64,000 nt of DNA from Thermoprotei archaeon (GCA_038881895.1 JAVZOV010000005.1:1-64000); one strand, 5' to 3'; numbered from the stretch's first letter, positions 34,921 through 43,900 are shown. Notes: generated by a model not told the origin, from the sequence alone. Numbers and translations are program-made.

Positions 34921-35331
34921 ATGGTGCAAAAATATATGTATGTTAATGTGCAGAGTTGGGATCATTTTGATGCCCTTCTTAAATCTAAGAATGTAAAAGA
35001 AATCTACTATACATTTGATAAAAAGACGAGGCAAATTCATCTTAAATTTACAGATGGAAATGTTATTTATGAACACGTTACACCTAGAGATCGTTTCCCA
35101 TTTGATTGCGATATTTATATAGAACCGGAAGAGGATATAACTAAATTAACAAAGCCTGAGGAAGTGTATAATGTTATCTTAGGTAGAGAGATTGTTTATC
35201 TTATAGGTAGCCAAAAGATTAGAGGCTTCAATATGTGGGTCATTTATAGTAACTTTGTCATGGTGGCTCGTGAATTATTAGAAAACGTGCTAAAAAGTTA
35301 TACTTTGGTAGAAGGAGATTTATGTTATTAA
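34921..35331 (+). CDS. Protein of unknown function
   Basis: I do not recognise this protein of 136 residues. It appears alpha/beta: a first domain (VQSWDHFDALLKSKNVKEIY, then YTFDKKTRQIHLKFTDGN) and a hydrophobic C-terminal half (LGREIVYLIGSQKIRG, NMWVIYSNFVMVARELLENV) that may be buried helices. No signal peptide. The ATG at 34921 sits about 25 bases after a TATA-like CTTATATT, so it is probably leaderless; the frame opens six codons earlier at a TTG. Isolated between the 271-bp element and a 470-base gap. Confidence 0.6.
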   Translation: MVQKYMYVNVQSWDHFDALLKSKNVKEIYYTFDKKTRQIHLKFTDGNVIYEHVTPRDRFPFDCDIYIEPEEDITKLTKPEEVYNVILGREIVYLIGSQKIRGFNMWVIYSNFVMVARELLENVLKSYTLVEGDLCY

Positions 35332-35802
35332 ATTCTTTTTTAGACAAGGTCATTCATCTTTTAAAGCAGTATAATTTCAATTATAACATTTCACATTCTC
35401 TTAGATGCTTTACTTTCTGATTAGCACGAAATGAGAAGTAGAAGCGGACTCCTCCTGTAGTACCATGATACTCATATAATGTGTTTAAAAGTAAGAATTA
35501 ATGTTGTTAGACTTTTACTGAACGTTTTTCGAAAGGAAACTAAAAGCAGCTAAGACATTCCAAGACTTTTTGTGGAACTAATTGCAGGAGAAAACGATGA
35601 TTCTTTAGAGACAAAATTCGATTAAGCATGAAGTGTTGTGAAAGTGCAAGATTGTTTTTGTTGTAGTAAGTGATAGATCATGTGAGAACTGAGGAAGATT
35701 ATTTTTATTTTCAGGAGAGAGAATTGTTGAGAGCAATTCGTTTAAGGTTTTTATGTTCACACAGCTTGAGACCCTCCATATTAGTGTTGATTCTGAGTTA
35801 GA
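35332..35802. other. Intergenic stretch without a recognisable gene
   Basis: AT-rich with short broken frames. One frame at about 35681-35800 could encode a 39-residue peptide (RTEEDYFYFQERELLRAIRL), and another frame upstream reads KAAKTFQDFLWN, but neither extends or shows a start signal. It looks like a decayed gene or genes. No tRNA, repeat of the IS607 family or palindrome was found. Confidence 0.4.
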
Positions 35803-36096
35803 TTATATTAATATATCTTTTACTTGAACATAAAGTATATTATTTCCTCTGATGAAAACTTTACCGTATTTTACAATTGTTTCTCCATTGTCGTTTTGTT
35901 CTTCTGCATTTATAAGGATGATGTTCATGTTTGTGTCGCACGCTGCTAAGCTACCATAAAGTAATGTGTTGTCTTTTAAGCGCACATTTACATGTTTGTT
36001 TATTACTTTATATATTAATCCTAGTGGTGTCATTGTTTGTATGTTACTATTTTCTATGCGGCTAACCTTCATGGTTTTTCTAAACCTCATTCTCAT
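35803..36096 (-). CDS. Lsm/Sm-like RNA-binding protein
   Basis: About 97 residues with both Sm motifs: Sm1 around VNVRLKDNTLLYGSLAACDTNMNIIL and Sm2 KVFIRGNNILYVQ (conserved Asp-x-x-Met-Asn and Ile-Arg-Gly). Archaeal Sm-like proteins form heptameric rings that bind U-rich RNA, involved in tRNA and sRNA metabolism. I start at ATG 36096 (MRMRFRKTMK); the frame opens three codons earlier at GTG. The 20-residue basic N-terminal lead is longer than in minimal archaeal Lsm. Confidence 0.85.
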   Translation of the reverse strand: MRMRFRKTMKVSRIENSNIQTMTPLGLIYKVINKHVNVRLKDNTLLYGSLAACDTNMNIILINAEEQNDNGETIVKYGKVFIRGNNILYVQVKDILI

Positions 36097-36291
36097 GAAT
36101 ACCACAAAGATTATTTAAACTTAATGCTCCTATCTACATGTTCCTTAAATTAAATTTGTTTTAATCAAGTGCTGAGGTAATGAAGTATTAAAGTTTGTTG
36201 TATGTTTTATGTATTTTCAATAAAGATTTGTTGTAATATTTGGAGAGTAGAGAATATAACTAAGATTTTGTTTATCTATAATAGAGGAGGT

Positions 36292-37275
36292 ATGGCAAAG
36301 GCTAAAGAAGATGCTGAGGTAAAAAAGGCTCCTATGTTATTAAGGGATATTGAAGGTATTGGGCCGGCGACTGAGAGTAAATTAAAGGAGGCTGGATATT
36401 TTACTATTGAATCTATAGCTGCAGCATCGGCAAAAGAAATCGCAGACTTGACTGGATTAAGTCTTGATAAAGCTATGGAAATCACTAAAGCGGCGCGACA
36501 GGCTCTTGGCATCAGTTTTATAACTGCTGATGAGTTCTACCAAAAAAGGCAAACTGTTGGTTATATATCTACTGGTAGCAAAACTCTTGACAATTTGCTT
36601 GGTGGAGGTATAGAAACAAAAGCTGTAACAGAACTTATCGGTGAGTTCGGTTCTGGTAAGACGCAATTATGCCATCAACTTTCTGTTAATGTGCAACTTC
36701 CAAGGGAGAAAGGTGGTTTAAATGGTAAAGCTGCTTACATAGATGCTGAGGGAACTTTTAGACCCGAGAGAATTATTCAAATGGCTCAGGCAAAGGGTTT
36801 GGATCCTAAGACTACTCTTAATAATATAATTTATGCTCGTGCATATAATAGTGATCATCAAGTTCTTCTTGTGAGAGAACTAAGAGAGAGGATACCTGAA
36901 GAAAACATTAAACTTGTTGTAATAGATAGTTTAGTTAGTCATTTTAGGAGTGAATATCCTGGTAGAGAAAATTTGGTTATGCGTCAGCAGAAGCTAAACA
37001 GACATGTTCACGATTTGTTGACTTTGGCCGAGATTTATGATGTTGCGGTTATTGTGACTAATCAAATAGTTTCTTCACCTGATGTGTTCTTTGGCAATCC
37101 AAATAAGCCAGCTGGTGGTAACATCGTTGCTCATGGATGTACTTACAGAATTATTATAAGAAAGAGTAAAGAGAACAAAAGAATAGCACGAATACTTGAT
37201 TCACCGATGCATCCTGAGATTGAAACAGTCTTCGCTATATCAGAAGAAGGAATAACTGACACCGAAGAAAAATAA
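36292..37275 (+). CDS. radA: DNA repair and recombination protein RadA
   Basis: The 327-residue archaeal RecA/Rad51 homolog has an N-terminal helix-hairpin-helix domain ([21 protein letters not shown]), Walker [10 protein letters not shown] at about residue 117, Walker [19 protein letters not shown] and the polymerisation/L2 region [15 protein letters not shown]. It catalyses homologous strand exchange. ATG 36292 is chosen because GAGGAGG at 36284-36290 directly precedes it and the N terminus [10 protein letters not shown] fits the family; the frame is open for 90 more bases upstream. No intein. A second, shorter paralog lies at 38617. Confidence 0.96.
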   Translation: MAKAKEDAEVKKAPMLLRDIEGIGPATESKLKEAGYFTIESIAAASAKEIADLTGLSLDKAMEITKAARQALGISFITADEFYQKRQTVGYISTGSKTLDNLLGGGIETKAVTELIGEFGSGKTQLCHQLSVNVQLPREKGGLNGKAAYIDAEGTFRPERIIQMAQAKGLDPKTTLNNIIYARAYNSDHQVLLVRELRERIPEENIKLVVIDSLVSHFRSEYPGRENLVMRQQKLNRHVHDLLTLAEIYDVAVIVTNQIVSSPDVFFGNPNKPAGGNIVAHGCTYRIIIRKSKENKRIARILDSPMHPEIETVFAISEEGITDTEEK

Positions 37276-37293
37276 AACAATCAGTCACATCAG

Positions 37294-37587
37294 TCATTTT
37301 GTAGAATGCTTTCTTAAATATTTATATGTTATAATTTCATAAACAATTACTATTATGATAATGATGAGTATTAATATGAGATTCAACGATGTTAATATTG
37401 TGCCTTGTGGACCGAAAGATCCAATTATTGGTATAGGACCTATTAGTACAACGAATGATCCACTTGTATTTCCTCCTGACGGAATGCTGAGTACTCCTCC
37501 AATAAATACTATAATAAATCCTATAACAATTAATAATATACCTGCTATCATGATTTTTGTTTGATTGTTCACCATCGTAATCCCCAT
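37294..37587 (-). CDS. DUF131 membrane protein
   Basis: The 97-residue protein has two membrane segments (MIAGILLIVIGFIIVFIGGVL and LNLILILIIIIIVIVYEII, cited by their cores) around a short polar loop containing VVLIGPIPIIGSFG. The loop motif GPIPIxxG is the hallmark of the archaeal DUF131 family. Function unknown. It overlaps the upstream paralog at 37569-37844, so the two form a coupled pair. A heteromeric membrane complex is a reasonable guess. Confidence 0.75.
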   Translation of the reverse strand: MGITMVNNQTKIMIAGILLIVIGFIIVFIGGVLSIPSGGNTSGSFVVLIGPIPIIGSFGPQGTILTSLNLILILIIIIIVIVYEIITYKYLRKHSTK

Positions 37588-37844
37588 AGTAATATTATTG
37601 CTAGTATCATTATCACAATAGTTAAACTCAGTATTATGATTAACGATTGTTTATCAGTGCCAAATACTATAGGTATAGGACCTATTAATACAACTCCACC
37701 TCCACGTACCTCGCTTTTGGGTTTTTGTTCCCCTTGTTTTATTTTACTAAGGCTTGTCATCATTAATGCTATCATTAACACGATGAATCCTAGTATGATT
37801 ATACCAAATCCAAGTAAGATCAGTGATGAATATGTCGTATCCAT
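37569..37844 (-). CDS. DUF131 membrane protein, paralog of its neighbour
   Basis: The 91-residue protein has the same plan as the downstream gene: helix 1 (LILLGFGIIILGFIVLMIAL), a polar loop with VVLIGPIPIVFGTDKQ, helix 2 (IIILSLTIVIMILAIILLWG). Its 3' end overlaps the next gene by 19 bases. Six bases separate it from the sugar nucleotidyltransferase upstream, so all three minus-strand genes are probably one operon. Function unknown. Confidence 0.75.
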   Translation of the reverse strand: MDTTYSSLILLGFGIIILGFIVLMIALMMTSLSKIKQGEQKPKSEVRGGGVVLIGPIPIVFGTDKQSLIIILSLTIVIMILAIILLWGLRW

Positions 37845-37850
37845 TTTCTT

Positions 37851-38558
37851 TCATATTTTACCTAATCTCTTCGTATATTTATCGTTTATCTCAATAAATT
37901 CTTGGTAATCTCCTATGTCGTCAAACGTTGCATTAGAGGTGAACACGTATATTGGCTCATTGTTATAGAACATTTGTAAAATTAATTCATTCATTGGTTT
38001 TATGTTTCCGTTTAGGTAATTGAATATTTTTGGCTCCATTATATATACGCCAATGTTCACTAATTGCTTTATAATTGGTTTTTCCTCCCAGCCTTGAAAT
38101 CTGTTTTCTTTGTCAAATTTTATTACTCCATACTTTATTTTTACATCAATTGGTACCACTGCTATTGTTACGATGGCATTATTTCTCTTATGAAAATCTA
38201 TCATCGATGTAAGATCTAAATCTGTCACAGAATCTCCATAAGTTACTATAAATGTATCATTGATTAAGTTTTTTATAGTGTAAAGTTGTCCACCTGTACC
38301 AAGTGGTGGTCCATGTACATAGTTAATTTTTACATCGAGCCACTTACCATCTCCTAGATAATTTTCTATCATCTTACTCAGATAGGATGTTGTTATTATA
38401 ATATCGCGTACATTATATTTTTTGAACCAATTGATGATGTGTTCAATAACTGTTTTATCACCTAATGGTAAAAGTGCTTTAGGTATTACGTAGGTTAAGG
38501 GTCTTAGCCTTGTTCCTAAACCAGCAGCAAGTATAACACCACGCAAACTGCACACCAT
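37851..38558 (-). CDS. Sugar-phosphate nucleotidyltransferase (NDP-sugar synthase family)
   Basis: The 235-residue GT-A fold enzyme begins RGVILAAGLGTRLRPLT, the nucleotide-binding signature of glucose-1-phosphate thymidylyltransferase, mannose-1-phosphate guanylyltransferase and related enzymes, followed by PKALLPLGDKTVIEHII, a metal-binding VTYGDSVTDLD and GWEEKP. There is no C-terminal left-handed beta-helix, so it is the short single-domain form. It activates a sugar-1-phosphate for glycan or glycolipid synthesis; the sugar cannot be assigned. Upstream of the DUF131 pair, possibly cotranscribed. Divergent from the RadA paralog. Confidence 0.85.
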   Translation of the reverse strand: MVCSLRGVILAAGLGTRLRPLTYVIPKALLPLGDKTVIEHIINWFKKYNVRDIIITTSYLSKMIENYLGDGKWLDVKINYVHGPPLGTGGQLYTIKNLINDTFIVTYGDSVTDLDLTSMIDFHKRNNAIVTIAVVPIDVKIKYGVIKFDKENRFQGWEEKPIIKQLVNIGVYIMEPKIFNYLNGNIKPMNELILQMFYNNEPIYVFTSNATFDDIGDYQEFIEINDKYTKRLGKI

Positions 38559-38616
38559 AATTCTTTAGAACGTTATCCTTTATATTTGTTGACGCTTATC
38601 TATTATTAGGGTATTT

Positions 38617-39396
38617 ATGAGTATGCTAACTATCTCAAATGTTAAGGTTGAGGGTATGAATGATTTACTTACTAGAGGGCAGATTAGCTTCATATCTACT
38701 GGTTCTAAAAATCTCGACACACTATTAGGTGGTGGTATTCCTACACATTTAATAACCGAATTTCATGGTGAATTTGGAACCGGCAAAACACAAATTGCTC
38801 ATCAGCTTTCCGTGAGCGCACAGCTACCCAAGAAAAAAGGAGGCTTGAACTCTCCAGTCATTTATATAGATACTGAAGGCACTTTTAGACCTGAAAAGCT
38901 TATTAAAATTGCTAAATACCTAAGATTAAACCCTAATGAGGTACTTAAAAATGTGCACGTGGCAAGTGTAAGAAGTCTTGAGCAGCAGAACGTCATTTTT
39001 CAATTATTACCATCAGTAATTAGAGAAAAGAATGCGAAAATTGTAATTGTAGATACTTTAGTAAGTAATATTAGAACAAGTGTTGATGAAAAAGTAGGTA
39101 ATCAATTATTGTTATTGAAATATTTAGGAATGCAATTGAGAATACTTAAAGAAGTCGCGTATATATTAGGAGCTGCAGTTGTTGTTTTTAATCCAATATC
39201 TATGATACCTGAGGGAAAGATTATCATGGTACCGGGCGGTTCTATGCTCAGCGAAAACATGGACATACGAGTATTACTAAAAAAAGTTGAGGGTATAGAA
39301 AACAATATTAGGGTTGCTGAATTGATTCAAACGCCCTTAACTAAAGAAGGATCAGTGAGATTTATGATAACTGAAGAGGGAATTAAAGATGTATAA
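38617..39396 (+). CDS. RadA paralog (RecA-family ATPase lacking the HhH domain)
   Basis: The 259-residue protein aligns with the catalytic core of RadA at 36292-37275: ISFISTGSKNLDTLLGGGIPT, Walker A GEFGTGKTQIAHQLSVSAQL, YIDTEGTFRPEKLIKIAKYL and Walker B KIVIVDTLVSNIRT. It lacks the N-terminal helix-hairpin-helix domain and the RadA L2-region residues. RadA paralogs (euryarchaeal RadB, crenarchaeal RadC-type) help load or regulate RadA. A TATA box (TTTATATTT, 38579-38587) precedes it. Its last eight bases overlap a small unknown gene, suggesting a partner. Confidence 0.88.
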   Translation: MSMLTISNVKVEGMNDLLTRGQISFISTGSKNLDTLLGGGIPTHLITEFHGEFGTGKTQIAHQLSVSAQLPKKKGGLNSPVIYIDTEGTFRPEKLIKIAKYLRLNPNEVLKNVHVASVRSLEQQNVIFQLLPSVIREKNAKIVIVDTLVSNIRTSVDEKVGNQLLLLKYLGMQLRILKEVAYILGAAVVVFNPISMIPEGKIIMVPGGSMLSENMDIRVLLKKVEGIENNIRVAELIQTPLTKEGSVRFMITEEGIKDV

Positions 39397-39781
39397 AGGA
39401 ATTAACACACTAGAACAATATTTAATAGAGCCATATATTGAAACAATATCTAACATAGTGCGTTATCTTTATTATGATAATGTCAATGAAGCATTATCCC
39501 AGTTTAATAGTATTAAGTTCGATCAGAAAAATGCATGGCAAAGAGGAATGTACACGGCTCTTAAAGGATTAATAGAAAGTTTTAGGAGAAATAATAATTC
39601 AAAAGAATCCCTCATAGAAAAAACATTCAAAAAAATGAAATCAACAGAGATAGAAACCCTTATTACTACTTTCATTAAACGTCTTAACATGCCTTTCACA
39701 GACGATTTTGATAGAGGCTATATAATTACAATGATATACATTCTCAACAACATTATTAAAATAAAAGAACAGACAGCTTAA
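39389..39781 (+). CDS. Unknown helical protein coupled to RadA paralog
   Basis: The 130-residue protein is not recognised. It looks almost all-alpha: IETISNIVRYLYYDNVNEAL, AWQRGMYTALKGLIESFR, IETLITTFIKRLNM, and RGYIITMIYILNNIIKIKE. ATG lies inside the last codons of the RadA paralog (overlap 39389-39396), a strong sign of translational coupling. I infer a binding partner of that ATPase. No membrane segment or nucleic-acid motif is obvious. Confidence 0.65.
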   Translation: MYKGINTLEQYLIEPYIETISNIVRYLYYDNVNEALSQFNSIKFDQKNAWQRGMYTALKGLIESFRRNNNSKESLIEKTFKKMKSTEIETLITTFIKRLNMPFTDDFDRGYIITMIYILNNIIKIKEQTA

Positions 39782-39995
39782 CATTAATTAGTCAACATAC
39801 TCTCTTCTGAGAATTTTTTATTTTTCAGTTAATACTCTATAGAGTGCCAAATACCATCACCAACATAGCGACGGAGAAAAATGTTAAATCAATCATGGAA
39901 AATCTCGTTTATATTAGAAATAGAATAAGATACCGTAGAAGCATGTTTCTCTATGATCACATAGCTCAGAACTCATCAAGGTGGAAGAAAGATTA

Positions 39996-40361
39996 TTATT
40001 TAATATTAAGTGTTTCCGGGTTTATTAATGTTATAGTTAATGACCAAATTATCAGGAAAAGTAACACATAAGAGAATATTCCTATTGTTAACATCTGTGT
40101 ATTTTCTTCTGGTGATCTTTTATATCGTTTGATTGCTACATATTGTGATACTGCATATGCAAGTATACCAATTGCAAAGCCAATGCTTTGTGATAGATAC
40201 GGTGGAAGTACTCCCGCTAATATTCCTGCAATTATTGCTATGACCATTCTCATAAAATATATCTGTCTTCTTATTGGTTCTTCAAGAGTTTTTCGTTTAG
40301 CTTCCATTGGAATTGTCTTATCTTCTTGTTTTTCTTGTTTTGGTTTTTTACTCTGAGACAT
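39996..40361 (-). CDS. Small membrane protein, possibly EMC6-like
   Basis: From ATG 40361 (MSQSKKPKQEKQEDK) the product is 121 residues: a charged cytoplasmic tail of about 35 residues, then three membrane helices (MVIAIIAGILAGVLP, SIGFAIGILAYAVSQYVAI, IGIFSYVLLFLIIWSLTITL). Size and topology, with RRQIYFMRMVIAIIAG before the first helix, resemble archaeal EMC6 homologs, members of the Oxa1/EMC insertase world, but the match is by general pattern only. Not in an evident operon. Confidence 0.5.
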   Translation of the reverse strand: MSQSKKPKQEKQEDKTIPMEAKRKTLEEPIRRQIYFMRMVIAIIAGILAGVLPPYLSQSIGFAIGILAYAVSQYVAIKRYKRSPEENTQMLTIGIFSYVLLFLIIWSLTITLINPETLNIK

Positions 40362-40450
40362 GATAACCAAGTATCTAATTATTATACACACTAATAATTT
40401 TTCCCTTTCTAGAGTGTAGTGATAGACAGAATCCCTAAAACACGGATTGA

Positions 40451-40650
40451 TCAGCAATTTCTGAGTAAGATAGATTTTTACAACCTGAAAGCCTCTCTCT
40501 TTAGGGCGGGGAGGAGGTCAGTAGGTGAACAGAGCGAGTAGTTTGAACTGATCATGAACTGTTCTTTCTAGTGACGAAAACGCTCAAAAACCGAGTAAGA
40601 AAGGTAATGAAAATTCATGAATTTCGCAATAGGCTCTTTTAGCTTTAATT
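40451..40650. mobile_element. IS607-related MITE-like remnant at the 3' end of the threonine-synthase-like gene
   Basis: Left edge TCAGCAATTTCTGAGTAAG then ATAGATTTTTACA matches the element at 23426 (AGCAGTTTTTGAATAG, ATAGATTTTTACA). The interior has ACGAAAACGCTC/CCGAGTAAGAAAGG and GAAAATTCATGAATTTCGCAA, parallel to 23560-23625. The right edge (CTTTAATTTTGG) runs into the last codons of the neighbouring gene. More decayed than copies A and I. Confidence 0.45.
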
Positions 40651-42072
40651 TTGGAGAGAGTAAGTTTTGCCAGTAAGTGTGTAGTATCTTCGAAGTTTTC
40701 CTCCAATTTCAACTTTTCTACTTATTATATAACCCATTTCTTCTAGTTCAGTTAGATGTTGATATACTGCAGGTAGAGTAAGTTTATAGCCTTTATCTAA
40801 TAGTTCGCGCCATATTTCATATCCGTACATCTCTTTGTGTTTAAGAAGATTTAGTATCATATTTTTTACAGAGCCTAGGCCACTTTGTTTAATTGAACGT
40901 ATTCGTATTAATCTTTTTATTTTTGGGCTTTCAATTAATCGCTCAACAAACTTAACATCTTTGAGACCACTGCCAGTGACTATATAAACTGCACGTTCAT
41001 CTTTGTCTATAATTTTCTCATCGTATAATTTTTTTAGACCTGCTAAAGCACATGCTGCAGCTGGTTCTGCGTATATTCCTTCGCTTCTAGCTAATAATTT
41101 AATTGCATCGATTATCTCATGCTCATTCACAATTAAAAATGTGCCACCAGATTTTCTTACTGCCTCAATAGCTAATTTTAGATATGCAGGTTTTTTTACA
41201 CACAGATCAGGTATAGCCGATTTTTTTGGGGTATCATGGATCTCATTCAAATATTTTCTTGAATAGATGTTTGCTATTTCAGAACAACCTTCAACCTGAA
41301 CACCAAATAATCTCACAGAACCTCTCTTAACAAGTCCTAAAGATCTTAATTCATTAAAACCCTTCCAAATCATAGATAAGTGCATGCCACTGGCGGTTGA
41401 TAATACAATAACATCAGGTTCACTCCATCCAAGATCTTCAGCAATTTCATATGCAGTAGTCTTTAAACCATCCGCAAAAATAGGATCAGATGATGTTACA
41501 TGATATGCATTATAAATTACTGGGATGACCATTTCTCTCTCTTTGGTTGTTGAAGGAATTAGCTTGGCTCCATACACTATCATTTGATATAACTTACCGA
41601 GATCTGTAAAGCCGGAAAAATAAGCATTTAATTCTATACCAGCTTTTGAAGCGTAAGCAGATAAAGATGCTCCCAAATTACCTACACCGTTTAATATCAT
41701 TTTCTTAACCTTAATATTACCGTGCTTAACAAAAGTAATTAACACAGAGCTACCCCTATCTAGAAATGAACCGGTTGGATTCTTTGATTCGTCTTTAATA
41801 TACAGGTGTTTTGAATTAAATAACCTACCCAAATTCTCGGCTTTCCTAAGGCCAGTATTACCTTCACCAAGAGTGATAGGAGGAATGTCATTATTTATTG
41901 GAAATAATGACCTATAACGCCACATGCCAAGATCCTTGCTAGGGAAACTAGTGATACTGGTATAGTCATATTCATAAATGACAATACCACCACACTTGGG
42001 ACACCTAGATAAGACTGGTATTTCAGAAAAAACGCTTCCGCACTCTGTGCATTTGAGTATGAACCTGTTCAT
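40645..42072 (-). CDS. Threonine synthase-like PLP enzyme fused to a PadR-like winged helix
   Basis: N-terminal zinc ribbon (CTECGSVFSEIP, CPKCGGIVIYEY), then a fold-type II PLP core with YIKDESKNPTGSFLDRGSS, where the lysine-like position normally forms the Schiff base. Here the Lys of the usual PTGSFKDR is replaced by Leu. Next come GVGNLGASLSAYASKAGI and the phosphate/PLP loop VTGSGLKD. The last 75 residues are a winged helix (MILNLLKHKEMYGYEIWREL, LPAVYQHLTELEEMGYI, RRYYTLTG) of PadR type. ATG 42072 follows three codons after a TTG. Fusion and missing lysine make a regulatory or altered role likely. Confidence 0.85.
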   Translation of the reverse strand: MNRFILKCTECGSVFSEIPVLSRCPKCGGIVIYEYDYTSITSFPSKDLGMWRYRSLFPINNDIPPITLGEGNTGLRKAENLGRLFNSKHLYIKDESKNPTGSFLDRGSSVLITFVKHGNIKVKKMILNGVGNLGASLSAYASKAGIELNAYFSGFTDLGKLYQMIVYGAKLIPSTTKEREMVIPVIYNAYHVTSSDPIFADGLKTTAYEIAEDLGWSEPDVIVLSTASGMHLSMIWKGFNELRSLGLVKRGSVRLFGVQVEGCSEIANIYSRKYLNEIHDTPKKSAIPDLCVKKPAYLKLAIEAVRKSGGTFLIVNEHEIIDAIKLLARSEGIYAEPAAACALAGLKKLYDEKIIDKDERAVYIVTGSGLKDVKFVERLIESPKIKRLIRIRSIKQSGLGSVKNMILNLLKHKEMYGYEIWRELLDKGYKLTLPAVYQHLTELEEMGYIISRKVEIGGKLRRYYTLTGKTYSLQN

Positions 42073-42343
42073 GATAATCAACTCACTATTGCAAAATCAT
42101 CATCTGCGGACGCATCAGCTAACCCTCTTCTCAACATCTAATTCAGACAATAAAAATATTCCACCTTTACTAATAAATTTTTATGTCAGTTTAACAAGAA
42201 ACTCTAAGCTTTAACTAAAGAGCGCTATAAACTAAAACCTTATTTCAGAATATTAGTTTATCAGTTTTGATTTAATAAGTGTGGTGTTCTTAATCTTAAG
42301 GGACGATAGTTTTAAAGGTTAGGTAATTATTATAAACTATGTA

Positions 42344-43861
42344 ATGTTTAGTAAGATACTTATAGCCAATAGAGGGGAGATAGCTGTAAGAATAATACGG
42401 GCTGCAAGAGAACTCTCTATAAAGACAGTCGCAATATATTCTCATGTTGATAAAAATGCACTTCACGTAAAATTAGCAGATGAAGCTCATGAAATAGGTG
42501 AACCTGAACCGTTAAAAAGTTATCTTAACATGGAGCGAATAATAGATGTCGCATTAAAATCTGGTGTTGAAGCTATACATCCTGGTTATGGTTTCTTATC
42601 ACAAAATCCAGTATTTGCGGAAAAGGTTGAAAAATCTGGGTTCGTATTCATAGGCCCGAGCTCTGATGCTTTGAAAAAAATGGGAGCTAAGTTAGAGGCT
42701 CGTGAGCTTGTTTCAAAATTAAACATACCCATAATACCAGGAACATTAAAACCAGTGCCTGATTTAAAAAATGTAGAGGAGTTTGTGGAAAAATTTGGAT
42801 TGCCAATTTTAATTAAACCCTCAGGAGGTGGAGGAGGAATTGGAATGAAAATTGTAAGAAAACTAGATGATGTAAAAACAGCATTTGAGATATCAAGATC
42901 AGAAGCATTGGCTGCGTTCGGCAATCCAGAAATTTACATAGAAAAATACATAGAAAAACCAAGGCATATAGAATTCCAAATTGTAGCTGATAATTATGGT
43001 AATATAATCCATCTCTACGAGAGAGAATGTTCAATACAAAGAAGATATCAAAAACTAGTTGAAGAAAGTCCTTCAGTTGCATTAAGCGATGAGCTACGTA
43101 AAGAAATGGGAGAAAGTGCAGTAAATATCGCTAAAGCAGCCGGTTATGTTAACGCCGGAACTGTTGAATTTCTTTTCAAGGATAATAATTATTATTTCTT
43201 AGAAATGAATACAAGACTACAGGTTGAGCACGGTGTCACAGAATTAGTTACTGGAATAGATATAGTGAAACTCCAAATTAAGATCGCTGCAGACGAGAAA
43301 CTAAACCTTGCACAAGAAGATATAAAACAACGTGGATGGGCAATGGAAATACGCGTTAATGCAGAAGATCCATTAAACAATTTCGCTCCAAACCCAGGAA
43401 AAATTATAAAATATCATGAGCCTGGAGGACCAGGGGTACGTGTTGACAGCGGTGTCTATGAAGGTTATGAGATACCAAGCTATTACGATTCTTTAATAAG
43501 CAAATTAATGGTGTGGGGTTCAACAAGATCGGAAGCTATCCATAGAATGCAACGAGCCATATCTGAATACAGTATCCAAGGAATAGAAACAACACTCCCA
43601 CTACATTCAAGAATATTCCATGATCCCGATTTTATAAAAGGAACAATACACACGCAGTATCTAAACGAGAAACTTGATTACTTTCTAGAAGAAATAAAAA
43701 CTGAGAGAGCCTTAAAAGCAGCCATAGCTACTCTTTCATATGTTAACATACCCAAAGAAATAGTAAATCAAAAAACATTAAAGTATGTAACCCAAAAAAC
43801 TAGTAGCATATCCCTATGGAAGTACTATGGTCGTGAAAAATTGCTTAAATCAAGACACTAA
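42344..43861 (+). CDS. accC: Biotin carboxylase subunit of acyl-CoA carboxylase
   Basis: The 505-residue ATP-grasp protein opens FSKILIANRGEIAVRIIRAA, has IHPGYGFLSQNP, KPSGGGGGIGMKIV (ATP loop), RHIEFQIVADNYGN, RECSIQRRYQKLVEE and MNTRLQVEHGVTE, the full biotin carboxylase set. It carboxylates biotin on the carrier protein with bicarbonate and ATP. The carrier gene lies 800 bases downstream on the same strand, beyond IS607 relics, and the carboxyltransferase gene converges on it. Substrate (acetyl- or propionyl-CoA) is decided by the other subunit. Confidence 0.95.
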   Translation: MFSKILIANRGEIAVRIIRAARELSIKTVAIYSHVDKNALHVKLADEAHEIGEPEPLKSYLNMERIIDVALKSGVEAIHPGYGFLSQNPVFAEKVEKSGFVFIGPSSDALKKMGAKLEARELVSKLNIPIIPGTLKPVPDLKNVEEFVEKFGLPILIKPSGGGGGIGMKIVRKLDDVKTAFEISRSEALAAFGNPEIYIEKYIEKPRHIEFQIVADNYGNIIHLYERECSIQRRYQKLVEESPSVALSDELRKEMGESAVNIAKAAGYVNAGTVEFLFKDNNYYFLEMNTRLQVEHGVTELVTGIDIVKLQIKIAADEKLNLAQEDIKQRGWAMEIRVNAEDPLNNFAPNPGKIIKYHEPGGPGVRVDSGVYEGYEIPSYYDSLISKLMVWGSTRSEAIHRMQRAISEYSIQGIETTLPLHSRIFHDPDFIKGTIHTQYLNEKLDYFLEEIKTERALKAAIATLSYVNIPKEIVNQKTLKYVTQKTSSISLWKYYGREKLLKSRH

Positions 43862-43900
43862 ATAATCAAAATCTCTCCTAAGAATGTTGGAAGCAGTGGT

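Noticed and set aside
39844-40071. 75-codon plus-strand frame opposite the EMC6-like gene
   Set aside because: It starts at GTG without a leader signal and its 3' third is antisense to a better-supported membrane protein gene. I could not match the N-terminal part to anything.
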